A stretch of 64,000 nucleotides of DNA from Pelomyxa schiedti (taxonomy: Eukaryota > Evosea > Pelobiontida > Pelomyxidae). Location: contig JAHLWZ010000809.1 in NCBI GenBank assembly GCA_020536535.1, positions 1 to 64,000 on the forward strand, read 5' to 3'. Shown here in pieces: positions 1-14,983 of this stretch (positions within the stretch are counted from its first letter, which is position 1; every line of letters begins with the position of its first letter). The position numbers were made by a program, and so were the translations under genes. The notes beneath the pieces were generated by a model. The model saw only the letters and a list, made by a program, of their open reading frames with translations, had not been told where the DNA came from and ran no database searches.

Positions 1-162
1 CCCTGTTCTGAGCAAGGATCGGACTCGTTTCTCGGTCACGTTTGGACCCAGAACTCTTTTAGTGTCCTTGGGGAGAGTGAGCGGTTTAATTCTCGGAATT
101 CGCCCCGCGCGGTTCCCTCTGCGGGCCTCGTCGCCCGGGTGGTGATTCTTGTCGTCCTCCAT
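1..162 (-). CDS. N-terminus of an unrecognised gene, cut by the window edge
   Basis: An open frame of 54 codons starts at an ATG at 160-162 on the minus strand and runs to base 1 without a stop. It begins MEDDKNHHPGDEARRG and is rich in basic residues (about a quarter Lys/Arg), with acidic residues at the very start. No domain is visible in so short a piece. The roughly 220 bases between it and the end of the PI3K gene upstream are probably its promoter. It could be spurious because it is short, but the basic, low-hydrophobic composition and clean start look like a real first exon. The function is unknown. Confidence 0.35.
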   Translation of the reverse strand, partial: MEDDKNHHPGDEARRGNRAGRIPRIKPLTLPKDTKRVLGPNVTEKRVRSLLRTG

Positions 163-382
163 TTGAGTAAAAACAATCAAAAATTTTTTTGTTTTGACAA
201 AACCTGCAGTACCGTCTAGTCGACTCCACTCTTTCCTGAAAGGTAACTTGCATTCATCCGAATATGGGTTGCGAATATTCTGTAGGTCTTGGCAACATGA
301 ACATGTTTTTCTTTTGGTGTCCCGAAGTTGAGGAAAACTTGTTTTAAAAATAACAACAAATAGGGTGTTGGGATGGTTGTGT

Positions 383-6228
<5,846 letters not shown>

Positions 6229-6578
6229 AGTGTGGAAAGTGGATGCTCCGAGTTTTTGTTTGACCTTTGTTGTGTTGTTTTGTTGTTATTGGCTCAGGTG
6301 TTCAAACCAAACACAACCAAATTATTGATAAAATGCACTAAGGCATATGGGGGCTCATTTGCACCTTGAAATGACCTTGTTTGAGGGCATGAAACATTTG
6401 TCGGCTGCACGAAGGGTGGTTCGGGTGGAAACAGAAAAGATATAAGATTTGGCTAATTTGCGAAAATTGATGGTTGATTAGATAGGCTATCTGAATTTCA
6501 AAGGGGTTCCCAGGGTGACCTCGGAGGTGAGGTCGGAGGAATGCACGAGGAAGGTCATTGGTTGTGCCTATGGAGGGT
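6229..6578. other. Intergenic spacer, PI3K promoter side
   Basis: This 350-base stretch separates the start of the PI3K gene from the stop of the next minus-strand gene. Open frames here are short and low in complexity. I see no RNA gene or repeat. It probably holds the 3' end of the upstream transcript and the PI3K promoter. Confidence 0.5.
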
Positions 6579-7573
6579 TCAATGGGTCTTGGCCTTGCGT
6601 CTCTTTTGGTTACGAGTGGTTGATGTTGGGTTAGGCTTTGTGGGTGAGGGTGGGTGGATGTAGTAGGGGTGTCCATAAAGGAAAGTCATGGCTATCCCGA
6701 GGACGCCGGCAAGGAAATACCTAGTTGAGAGTGAACTTGGATTTTGGAACGTATTACCTACAATACGTCCGGAAAGAATCCTCTAACGAGGGAAAAGGCT
6801 CCAATGGCCATACCGTTCACTGCTAGGAGCCAAAGAACAACTCTACTGCTATTAGGTAGGCTCGATACAAGAAGACCAACAGTGAATAAAGTTGTTGGGC
6901 ACTCAGCTCCTAGTAATACCTTTCCCATCGTGAGACTTAAAATGTGTTGGTGGAAAAAGAGTAATCACGTTGAAAATAAACTAGAAGGAGCGTACATACA
7001 TAGTTTGGCCAGGAAAAACCCGAAGTAAAATAATTCAGTATTGGAAATCCAAGCAAGCCAGATACCATCAGGAATGTGGAAACAAATTTCTGTAAGAAAG
7101 GCTTTGTCCTACTGTCCCCAAACTCCAGCTTCTTAAACCACAAATCGCAAATCTGGAGAAACATGTAAAAAAAATAAAGGAATAAATAAAACAAGTTTGG
7201 AGTCTCACCAGATAGACTGCAACCCACCAATGAAAGAGCCATCCCTCAATAAACACCAACCACAATGATTTTGAAGCCGTTCGAACAAATAGCATAACTA
7301 ATCCCGTGAATATGTGCTGGCCAGCTGCCAAAACCTTGATGGACACCGAAGGAGGGAAAAAGATCAGCAAGAGCACAACTACTCCCCAAAATGTCGGCAT
7401 AATCGACGTGGCAGTGTGTTCAACTGTCAATTCTCTTGAAGTAATGTTACGTCGGCTTCATTTCGCGTGGCAAACAAACTGGAAAGCACGGGGAACCTTA
7501 CGGCATCCACAGACAAAGCCTCTCTCAACGACAACTGGGCCAGTATAGACGAACCAACAGCAACCAACCCCAT
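6579..7573 (-). CDS. Multipass membrane protein of unknown function
   Basis: Four or more exons join into a hydrophobic protein of roughly 230-250 residues. Exon 1 starts MGLVAVGSSILAQLSLREAL. A 56-nt intron (GTTTGT...CAG) restores the frame into EHTATSIMPTFWGVVVLLLI. Later exons carry ICDLWFKKLEFGDSR, a segment ending GFPILNYFTSGFSWPNY, then LAVNGMAIGAFSLVRGFF and YFLAGVLGIAMTFLYGHPYY. I count about five to six membrane helices. The tail is short, Pro/Thr-rich and ends with a basic RNQKRRKAKTH, which would face the cytosol in an ER-type protein. I do not recognise the family. In-frame TTG codons upstream of the chosen ATG were not used because an ATG with a sensible hydrophobic N-terminus is available. 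Confidence 0.6.
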
Positions 7574-7813
7574 GTCTCCTCCCGGTTCACTCACCGCACA
7601 AACCTCCGACACCAACGAACCCGCTTGATTTTATTGATTAAATCTCCTACAAGACAGGTTGACGATCTGAAAGAAAGGTGCAGGCAAGTCAATTCTTTTG
7701 CGTCTGACATGTCTGCCGAGGCGAGGGTGCAAGAAAGAAAGGGATTCACTTTTAAATAAAACAATCCAGGAGTCGCTATGCAAGCAACTGCCTGTCCCAG
7801 TCACAAAAGTCAT

Positions 7814-9157
7814 TTAGGAGATGTATTCGTTGATAGTATCCAGAGCACTGTTCAATGCTTCATTTGCCATCTTAGATATCTCCTGGCTCTCGGCATTCCA
7901 ATCTCCAGTCCTCTTCTTGGGTTTGGTGAAGTACATTGGAGGGGGCATTGGTGGGGCCGCCATCATCATTTGCATGTGCAATTGTGGGAGATACGCCGGG
8001 CTCATCAACGGAGGCGGTTGGTAAGTAACCGCGTTGATGGTGTTGTTCCTATTATTAGCGACTGGGGGCGAGTAGGGCGGTGGATTGCACTGTGGAAAGA
8101 CAGTCACGGTAGGCGGGGACTGAGTGTTGTTATTAGCTGGGAGATCGAGACTGGGTGCCGTGTGAAGTTGGTGTTGAGATTGGAGTTGTGATTGCCTCAT
8201 TTGCTCATTGTTCTGCAGTTGCTGTACATGTTGCGAGCCGGTGACGCTGAAGAAACGAGGTGGTTGTTGCTCATCCAGAGTGGCCTGAGACAGTAAAGGA
8301 ATTTGAGGTGAATCCGACTCCTTTTGCTCAAACTGAATGAGCTGGAAGTTTGGTGGAGGCGCGGGAGGTAAATTCTCCTGTGATTCTTGGCTTGGCGCTG
8401 ACGGAAGATGAGGGGAAACCGGGGGCTGCCCAGTGGGTGCCGAATTGCTGAGGGAGCACTCTTGTGCCGGCCCTGTTGGCGGCGGGTCTATCTGGGCCGC
8501 GGATGGCAAAATAGTAGAAGAAGAATGAGGAGAATAAGGCGGGGGTGGTGGCGGAGGGCAAGCGGTAGTAGTTGTGGAAGTAATGGCGGCACTGCTAGGA
8601 GGAGCAAGGTGAGAAAGGGAAAGCGGCAACGTAGTCGAGAGTGATAGCGCCATTGGGTTAGAGGCAAGGGCGGCTCGTTGCGCCGAAGCCGCGGAAAGCA
8701 GGACCTGGGAGGCGTACATCTGCTGCTGCTGTTGTTGCTGTTGCATTTGCTGCATCTGAAGCTGCTGTTGCAGTTGCTGTTGTTGCTGCAGAACCCTGAC
8801 CTGATTGAGCTGCTGCAGCTGCAACTGCAGCTGGCCCATGTGCCTCTGCATCATCATCAAGCTCTGGGTACTAGGCACAGGGGGAGCGAGCTGAGGCATA
8901 GGCGGCAGCGCACTCATCCCCGCCCCCATCCCCATCCCCATCCCCATTCCCATTCCCATGCCTAGACCCATCCCGAGACCCATACCAAGAGGAGGTCCCA
9001 TAGGTGTCATTATGGGAGCAGGCGGCGGCATCATCATCACGGAGGCCGCGAGAGGGTGCTGTGCCGGGGGCGTCGTGAAAGCCCAAGGCGGGACCATACA
9101 AGTGGCCGTGGGCGCCCATATGGCGGCAGGAGGAGAGTAAACGTACGAATACTCCAT
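7814..9157 (-). CDS. Gln/Met/Pro-rich low-complexity protein
   Basis: A single uninterrupted frame of 447 codons runs from an ATG at 9155-9157. Nearly the whole protein is low complexity: a Gly-Met repeat (about residues 56-80), long Gln runs (about residues 105-150), then Pro/Ser/Gln-rich sequence. Only the last 35 residues look like ordinary folded or helical protein (KKRTGDWNAESQEISKMANE onward). It has no signal peptide or membrane helix. Such composition is typical of transcription or mRNP proteins that form disordered assemblies, but no known domain is visible and no function can be assigned. The lack of introns contrasts with most neighbours. Confidence 0.75.
   Translation of the reverse strand: MEYSYVYSPPAAIWAPTATCMVPPWAFTTPPAQHPLAASVMMMPPPAPIMTPMGPPLGMGLGMGLGMGMGMGMGMGMGAGMSALPPMPQLAPPVPSTQSLMMMQRHMGQLQLQLQQLNQVRVLQQQQQLQQQLQMQQMQQQQQQQQMYASQVLLSAASAQRAALASNPMALSLSTTLPLSLSHLAPPSSAAITSTTTTACPPPPPPPYSPHSSSTILPSAAQIDPPPTGPAQECSLSNSAPTGQPPVSPHLPSAPSQESQENLPPAPPPNFQLIQFEQKESDSPQIPLLSQATLDEQQPPRFFSVTGSQHVQQLQNNEQMRQSQLQSQHQLHTAPSLDLPANNNTQSPPTVTVFPQCNPPPYSPPVANNRNNTINAVTYQPPPLMSPAYLPQLHMQMMMAAPPMPPPMYFTKPKKRTGDWNAESQEISKMANEALNSALDTINEYIS
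8719..8842. repeat. CAG/CTG-type trinucleotide tract encoding polyglutamine
   Basis: The plus strand carries imperfect CTG/TTG repeats. On the minus strand they encode runs of Gln with occasional Met and Leu within the Gln/Met-rich protein. Mixed CAG and CAA codons suggest the tract is selected at the protein level as well as being a slippage product. Confidence 0.85.
8922..8990. repeat. Hexanucleotide repeat encoding a Gly-Met run
   Basis: Tandem CCCCAT / CCCATT units on the plus strand encode alternating Gly and Met on the minus strand. The frame is preserved because the unit is six bases. It lies near the N-terminus of the Gln/Met-rich protein. Confidence 0.85.
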
Positions 9158-9278
9158 ACTGAATTAACTACCGTTTGTTTTTGGGGTTTCGTGTGTTGGG
9201 GCCTCTGCCTTCCCTGATGAAAAAAAAAAAAAGTTGGTCTGTGCTCTGAGATAGAAAACAAAAGTGTGGGGTTGGGGT

Positions 9279-11353
9279 CTACGAGAGTGGGTACGTTTTG
9301 TGTGTGTCGGGGCTGCTGAATGAAAGAGTGTGTATGTAAGTGGCTGGGTGCTCGATTCCAGTTGCAACGCGGAAGCGGATGGTTACGCTGACATCGAATG
9401 TGCCCCAGCCCACTCGCTCCAGCTGGTACGGGGGCTGGTCCACACGCACCACCCTTGGGTTGAATGTTGGGTGCAGTCCGAATTCTACTTGGTGAATAGC
9501 CGCGGATATGTCCGCTGTTCCTGCCTCGGGCGGTGCACGCACATACACCACCCACTTGTGTGAGTTTTGCTCAGGTGATGTGGCCAATGGGGTTGCGGCT
9601 GTGGCTGTAGCTGTGGATGAGGCAGAGGTTGATGCAGATACTGAGGAGGAGCTGGGGGTGGGGGTGGGGGCTGCTGTTGGTTTGGATGCGGCCGAGGTCG
9701 TTGGGGTGGTGGTTGTGGATGCTGGCGTAACTAGGGCGTGAGTGTTTCCAACCATTATACCGGTCTTAAAGAGGGCCCGCAAGCTCAGTCTTTTGGCTGC
9801 CTCTTTGTACTCGGAGTGAACTTTCTGAAAAGAATTTAGACAAGAGTTGCCACTGAAAATCACAAATACATCGGGAATACTAGCAATTGGAAGAGCATCC
9901 CGAGGGTGCCAAATTGGGATTGGGTCAATGGGAATCCCTAATCTTTCCAACAATCCGGTGAATACTTGATCACATCTGTAAATGTTTAGAAGGCCATAAA
10001 TAAAAACAAATTTAAGCGCACGTTGCCCAAATACGAAGATCAGGCTTGTCATCATCAGGTGTGGGTTGGAGATTAATTATAACAGTCTAAATTATGTGAG
10101 AACAACTACTACTGTAGAAGGAAAACCTGTTTTGACAGGAACGGGAAATGGGTGATGTGCCTGGAAGAAAGTTAGACGAACTGCGGGTGCAAGAGTATGC
10201 ACGTGCCTTAGAGACATTGAAGTGCCAGCAACAATACATAGATCAGCTTTTTTGCACTGTTTGTCAGCCTCAGCCCAATCCATCTTTTGAGAGTCAGTTA
10301 CCGCTAAGAGTCAAGGATAAATACAGAATCCAATAATTCGCCAAAATTGATGTCTATTTTAAGTGTGGTCAGAAGCAAGCAAGAATTTCAGTCATGTCAT
10401 ACGTGTATCCTTTGTTCCCAAATTGACATCAGTTGTGGAAATGAGGCCATTCATTGCAAACTTTGTCTTGGATCCAGTTTTCACATCCTTTTTGGTAACC
10501 CATCCCGTGTATGACGCTGGAGGATGACTGCCGCATCTGCTGCATGTACCAACACAATGGTCATGGACGTGAGTTCGTGGCTGTCTAACCTTTTGAATTG
10601 GAATCGAGGTGAACTCAAGGGAAACGGCACTGCAATGAACCTCGAAATTTCTCTCAAAATCGTAGCCGCATCCAGTGCACCTTTCAATATAAATATCACC
10701 GTGCAGACAAGTCAGCTGGGTATGACCTTGCAAACCAGCTTTTCGGTAAATACCATCCAAATTTGTGGTAATTACGTGATGTGCCAAACCCAGTCTCATG
10801 AGAGTTGCCATTGCCATATGAGTGACTGAGGGTTCAGCATCAGTCATCTACGAAGTACTTTGTAAATGCGCAGTGTTCACTTAGAAGGGCAGTGCAGACG
10901 ATTCATACATCAACTTTCTTGGCGCTCTTCGCTCTTTCTCTCTCAGCTTCACGGAGAAGCCCATCCAAGTCTTCCTGCTCCTCAGCTGTGATTGTGCCGA
11001 GCCTTCCTTTATCCTGAAGCTCACGAATGCGCCTCTTCGTCCAGGCACCCGAAGGGCCACGGTAGTCGCCCACTCCGGATGAAGTCGAGACACCAGCCCC
11101 TTTTTGGGAGAAAGATGGTAATGGGCATTAGATTTCCAGCCAACTCTGAAACAAAACCGCTCTCTACCCACAATTGCAAGAAGGAAGTAACAACGCTGAG
11201 CATAGGTGCAAAATTTCACGTGGGCTTACCTGTGAAAAATACAGTGTAGGAGCTGGCTCCGACCATTGAGGCCAACAACGTGATTTTTTCATTGAGTGCA
11301 GCCTCGTCGTCGTAATGCTCTGCAACTCGCGACGCGTCGACCGTCGATGCCAT
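9279..11353 (-). CDS. Sirtuin (class IV, SIRT6/7-like) fused to a C-terminal YEATS domain
   Basis: The N-terminal half is an NAD-dependent lysine deacylase. Exon 1 (11230-11353) and exon 2 (from 11099) join to give TGAGVSTSSGVGDYRGPSGA. Later come HMAMATLMRLGLAHHVITTN, NLDGIYRKAGL, the catalytic His in CLHGDIYIERC, zinc-binding CTGC and CSRC pairs, INFGELLDS, ADLCIVAGTSMSL and INLQPTPDDDKPDLRIW. This is the order and spacing of SIRT6/7-type enzymes. After a Ser/Thr/Ala linker (about 9760-9590) the same frame continues into a YEATS domain: HKWVVYVRAPPEAG, LHPTFNP and VGWGTFDVSVTIRF. The acyl-lysine pocket residues (His and Phe of LHPTF, aromatic Trp of GWG) are kept. The YEATS exon is continuous with the last sirtuin segment from 10055 to 9279, so the fusion does not depend on a doubtful splice. 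Likely nuclear. Confidence 0.88.
9825..9869 (-). other. 45-nt intron that is open in frame if retained
   Basis: The sequence starts GTATTT and ends TTTTCAG on the minus strand. Its length is a multiple of three and it contains no stop. Splicing it gives ASIPD joined to KVHSEYKEAA; keeping it would add 15 hydrophobic residues just after the sirtuin core. Both products reach the YEATS domain. Confidence 0.6.
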
Positions 11354-11542
11354 TCTTCGTACCTGTGTCTGTTTTTTTTGTTGTTGTTTGGAGAACCCGA
11401 AAGGAAAATCTCAGACGAGATGGGTTTGATGTTTCTGCACGTGGAAACGGTTTTTTTTTTTAATTTGGGTATGGTTACGGAAAAACTTTGTTGTGCGGAA
11501 ATTACAAAGGCGAAGGCATGGGTGGGTTTGGGATATAGGTGG

Positions 11543-13193
11543 TTACCACACAGGGGCAGAGTCCGGGAAGGTTATCACTTCCCCGGTGGTTGCATCGACC
11601 ACTTTGTTCTTCCACGCTGTAGTGGTGGTGTTGATGATGGGTTGGTTGCTGTGGGTGTTGCTTTCGCCTTCGGCAAGCTCCGCAGTGACGCGGCCGGTGT
11701 CCACTCCGTCCAGTACAAGTACAAAGGTTATCCGCACTTGCTGGGTTACTGGCTCGGCGGCCGGTCTCAGCCACTGCCATGTCCCGTCTTGCGGGAAGTA
11801 ATTCAGCATGGTGACGTGTAGTGTGGGGTGCAATCCGGGGTGCTTGGTCCCGATTCGAGCCTGGAATACAACCATGGGTGTGTTGGGTACTGCATTGGGC
11901 CCTGCCTTTCGTTTCAGCGCTTCCAATCCAGAGTGTTTGACCAGGCGCAGGTATCGTTGTGTTGAGAACAGCATGGCACGAAGGGCGATTCTCCGGTAGG
12001 CATCACCGGAAAACAGGGTGGCATATCTTTTGACATAAATAAATTGTAAAGCCTAATGGTACAGTATTGGAAACCTGTCTCGTAGCCACTGAACCAGAAG
12101 TTCATATTTTACACGTGTTATCATTTCTGGCCGTGCCATGGAGACCCCTGAACAACATGCATTTATAAGCAGCTTGTTAGCATTTATTCCAAGTGCTTGG
12201 AAAAATTGTAATCGCTGTTGTTCAGTGATGGTATCTTCACTATTTGATCCCATACTGCTTGGTGTCTTCGAAGTGGTTGTTGAAGTTGGTAAAATGGAAG
12301 TTGTGGATATTTTGCTGTTTTGTGTGCCCAGGGTGAAATTTGCGGGAGTGATGTGCGCACTTGCTGTGGTGCTTGCATAGCAATATCGCGCCACAGTCGA
12401 GGGGAAAAATGAGGATGCATCAGGGATTAGGTGATGGCATCGACCATGGTCCACACTAATAAGCTTTGATGCCCATTCCGTGGAAGGCCAGAATTCATTT
12501 ACTATGTTTTCTTCTGTGCTACCATCCTTGACATGACACAACTCTGGTAATATGGCATCCATAACCTTTTCAAATGCAGGAGGGTCTGGGGCAATTCCAG
12601 CCAAAACATTTTTGCATTCTGGTCTTATGTTGAAGGAGCTCAATGGCTCCAGTGCACAACCACCAGAGCCTGAACGGCGTTTGACATTTGATTGAGAAGG
12701 AAGAGGCAAAGGAGGCAACGTGACTCGCGAAGGAGTGCCCTGTGCTACATAGGGCATAACGGGGGCCATCAAAGTAGCATAGTCGAGTATCAAAAGCGGA
12801 GAAGAAATCAAAGCATTCGTGACCCACTTTGAAGCAGTAGAAGAGTCGACAAATGCGGCACATCCCTGAAGAATTTTGCTGTCTTCATCGGCCAAAATTG
12901 TCCATATATTCCCTGGTGCCTATACTTAAGTATTATTATTTCAAAAAATATAGGCCCCCACGCCGAGGGAGAAAAACCCAAAAAAATAAAAAAAATAAAA
13001 AAAAGAGGGCACAAACGTCAGCGGAATTTCTTGCAAGAAGGTGGGTTTCCTCTTCTTTCCTGTCGACTTCCATGTCCTTTCGCCACCCCATGGAAAACGA
13101 AACGACACAACACACTCCCTTCGTTTCGGCAGCGGTCGCCGTCGTCGCGCCCGCGTCGTTCGTCGTAGATCCCGACACCGATGTCGTTTGCAT
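11543..13193 (-). CDS. Unrecognised protein next to the sirtuin-YEATS gene
   Basis: Three exons join cleanly. Exon 1 starts MQTTSVSGSTTNDAGATTAT and ends LLARNSAD; a long intron with T tracts leads to APGNIWTILADEDSKILQGC. A 36-nt intron (12027-12062) then joins WLRDRFPIL to YATLFSGDAYRRIALRAML. The product is about 470 residues. It holds hydrophilic Ser/Thr-rich stretches in the middle and a C-terminal part with beta-like segments (PMVVFQARIGTKHPGLHPTL and TQQVRITFVLVLDGVDTGR). It has no signal peptide, membrane helix or catalytic motif that I recognise. It lies about 190 bases upstream of the sirtuin-YEATS start, on the same strand. A role in chromatin would be guesswork. Confidence 0.65.
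12027..12062 (-). other. 36-nt intron
   Basis: The minus strand reads GTACCATTAG...GTCAAAAG. Removing these 36 bases fuses two frames that both look coding (LRDRFPIL and YATLFSGDAYRR). It is among the shortest introns in the window. Confidence 0.6.
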
Positions 13194-14983
13194 AATCTCC
13201 GCCGCTCTCGTTGAGGTGTTTTAGCGTATTCTATTTTTGTCGTCCAGCAGCTGATTCCTGTACTCAAAACCGTAGGAGGTGCGGTGCGCATGACTTAAAA
13301 ACAAAAGTCTTTGGAAAAATGAAGAGAATGAGTGGTGTAATGAACATGGGGGTCTTGGTTGTGCAGTAACTCTGAGTAAAAATCAGTGGTAGTGTGATCA
13401 GACTTATCTAACAGTGATGTAAATCTGAGATGAAACTCTTGACTCCTCAGTCATCACACCAAAGTGCACAAAAGGATTCATCTCTTTCTGTGTTCTGTTA
13501 TTGAGTGAGTATCCCCACACTACATTCCTCAAAGGCATTTCTCTCCAGGAACCAAACTTGTGTTTCACTGTCCCAGTTGCAGCTTCACAAAAGCACTGCA
13601 TGCACAATGTCACTTTGTGCCTGTGGAAGTGATTGTTCAAGTCAGATTGGTGGATGCTTGCAGCTTGATGGGATTCCACAACTAGCCTGTCCTAAAGATC
13701 CTCTTTGAACCCTTCCTCCTTGTAATGGGTAACAGTGCCATTGCATTGTGGTTGGACTACACCTTCAACATCTTGAAAGAGTACAAGAGTGAGAGCAAGG
13801 GAGCAATCCTCATGTGTGTGAAGTAATTTATTGTATATATTATTGAGATTGTGATGTTGATGGTGCTGCCTGACGCTGTGATTCAGAAACCTCCAAACAC
13901 CTAAACACCTTGGTTTTTTTGGGTTGATCTGTTAGAGTTGTTGTGTCACACAAAAACAAACATCACAGCAAACCACAACACTGATGGTGGTTTATTAGGC
14001 AGGTGATCACCAGAAATGACTAGATTTATGAGGGTTTCATGGTGAGGGCAATGAAAAATCTGAGTGGGGCAAACCACCTAAATACACCATGCATCCTGAG
14101 ACAACAACATTGTTTGAGGCACTTGTTGTTTTTGCCTTGGGCACAATCTAAACACAATACAATACAGCCAAAAACAATTGTTTTGCCCTGGGTGGAAGTT
14201 TTTTAAAACATAGAGGCTTTTCCTGAGGAACCACATATGCTCTTGAGTCAGTTCCAGTTGGGGTGACCTTGACTGTGATTGGTCACAGGGTTGAGTGGGA
14301 CCCCACAGTCCACTAACACTGTTAGGTGAGATCAGGTTGTGCTTGCCTTGTGATTCTGTTGACTATCTCAGGCATGGCTACATGTTCAGACCAGAAACTG
14401 GTCTGTTGGAAGGTATGCCTCTGCTCGGCTGTGAAAGTGATGACTTCCCAAAAAAGGGAATCGCGGTGTCGGCACAGAGTAACCCACGGAAGTCGGACAA
14501 CTTCCAGGAATGGCACCTGACACTGTGCATTGCATCCACAGAATACTCAGAATTCATGGGACTCTGGGCTTATAAGCAACACCACTTTCACTCACCTCAG
14601 AACAAGTAAAATAATAAATACATTTTTCTTCCCTTAAATGACCACTACAACAATGAGTGCAGCAGTCACTCCCCGTGAGGACGTGCCACTCACACGGCCT
14701 GCTTGCGTGCATTTTTGGGCCTGTCTCTACGTCGAACACCATTGCGCATTGGTCACAACAACACCCAAAAACACGCACGTGTAGCAGAAGCGAAAGGTAG
14801 AAGAAAAACTTACCTTTTTTTGTTCATCAAACATAAATTTGGGGTGGGCATTCGCATTAGCGAAAAAGTCTGGAAAGCCTATCACCGTCCTGTCACGTTT
14901 TTCGTTCCCTGCCTAAGGAAAAGGTCGATGAATTTCCACTCGGAGTATCTGAGTAAAATCTCAGGTAAAAAACAAATAAAAAC
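13194..14983. other. Long gene-poor stretch
   Basis: This 1.8 kb has no gene I can support. It must hold the promoter of the unrecognised minus-strand gene (start 13193) and that of the Stealth gene (start 14984). Six-frame reading shows short open pieces with scattered stops on both strands, including one plus-strand remnant noted separately. I found no tRNA, terminal repeat or simple repeat that would define a transposon. Confidence 0.5.
13509..13826 (+). pseudogene. Possible degenerate coding remnant
   Basis: One plus-strand frame is open for about 105 codons apart from a single in-frame TAG at 13683-13685. The second part contains ALWLDYTFNILKEYKSESKG, which looks like real helical protein, and the first part has several Cys/His residues. 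A second frame is open across the same first part. I cannot name the family. It may be a broken gene, a piece of an old mobile element, or an exon of a gene I failed to assemble. Confidence 0.2.

Noticed and set aside
7631-7813. A 60-codon minus-strand frame between two genes
   Set aside because: No motif, no homologous features, and it sits where UTRs are expected.
8922-8990. Short regular repeats that could suggest a CRISPR array
   Set aside because: The repeats are six-base coding units without unique spacers in a eukaryotic gene.
14295-14609. A 104-codon plus-strand frame upstream of the Stealth gene
   Set aside because: Competing frames of similar quality exist on both strands and no motif or splice partner was found.
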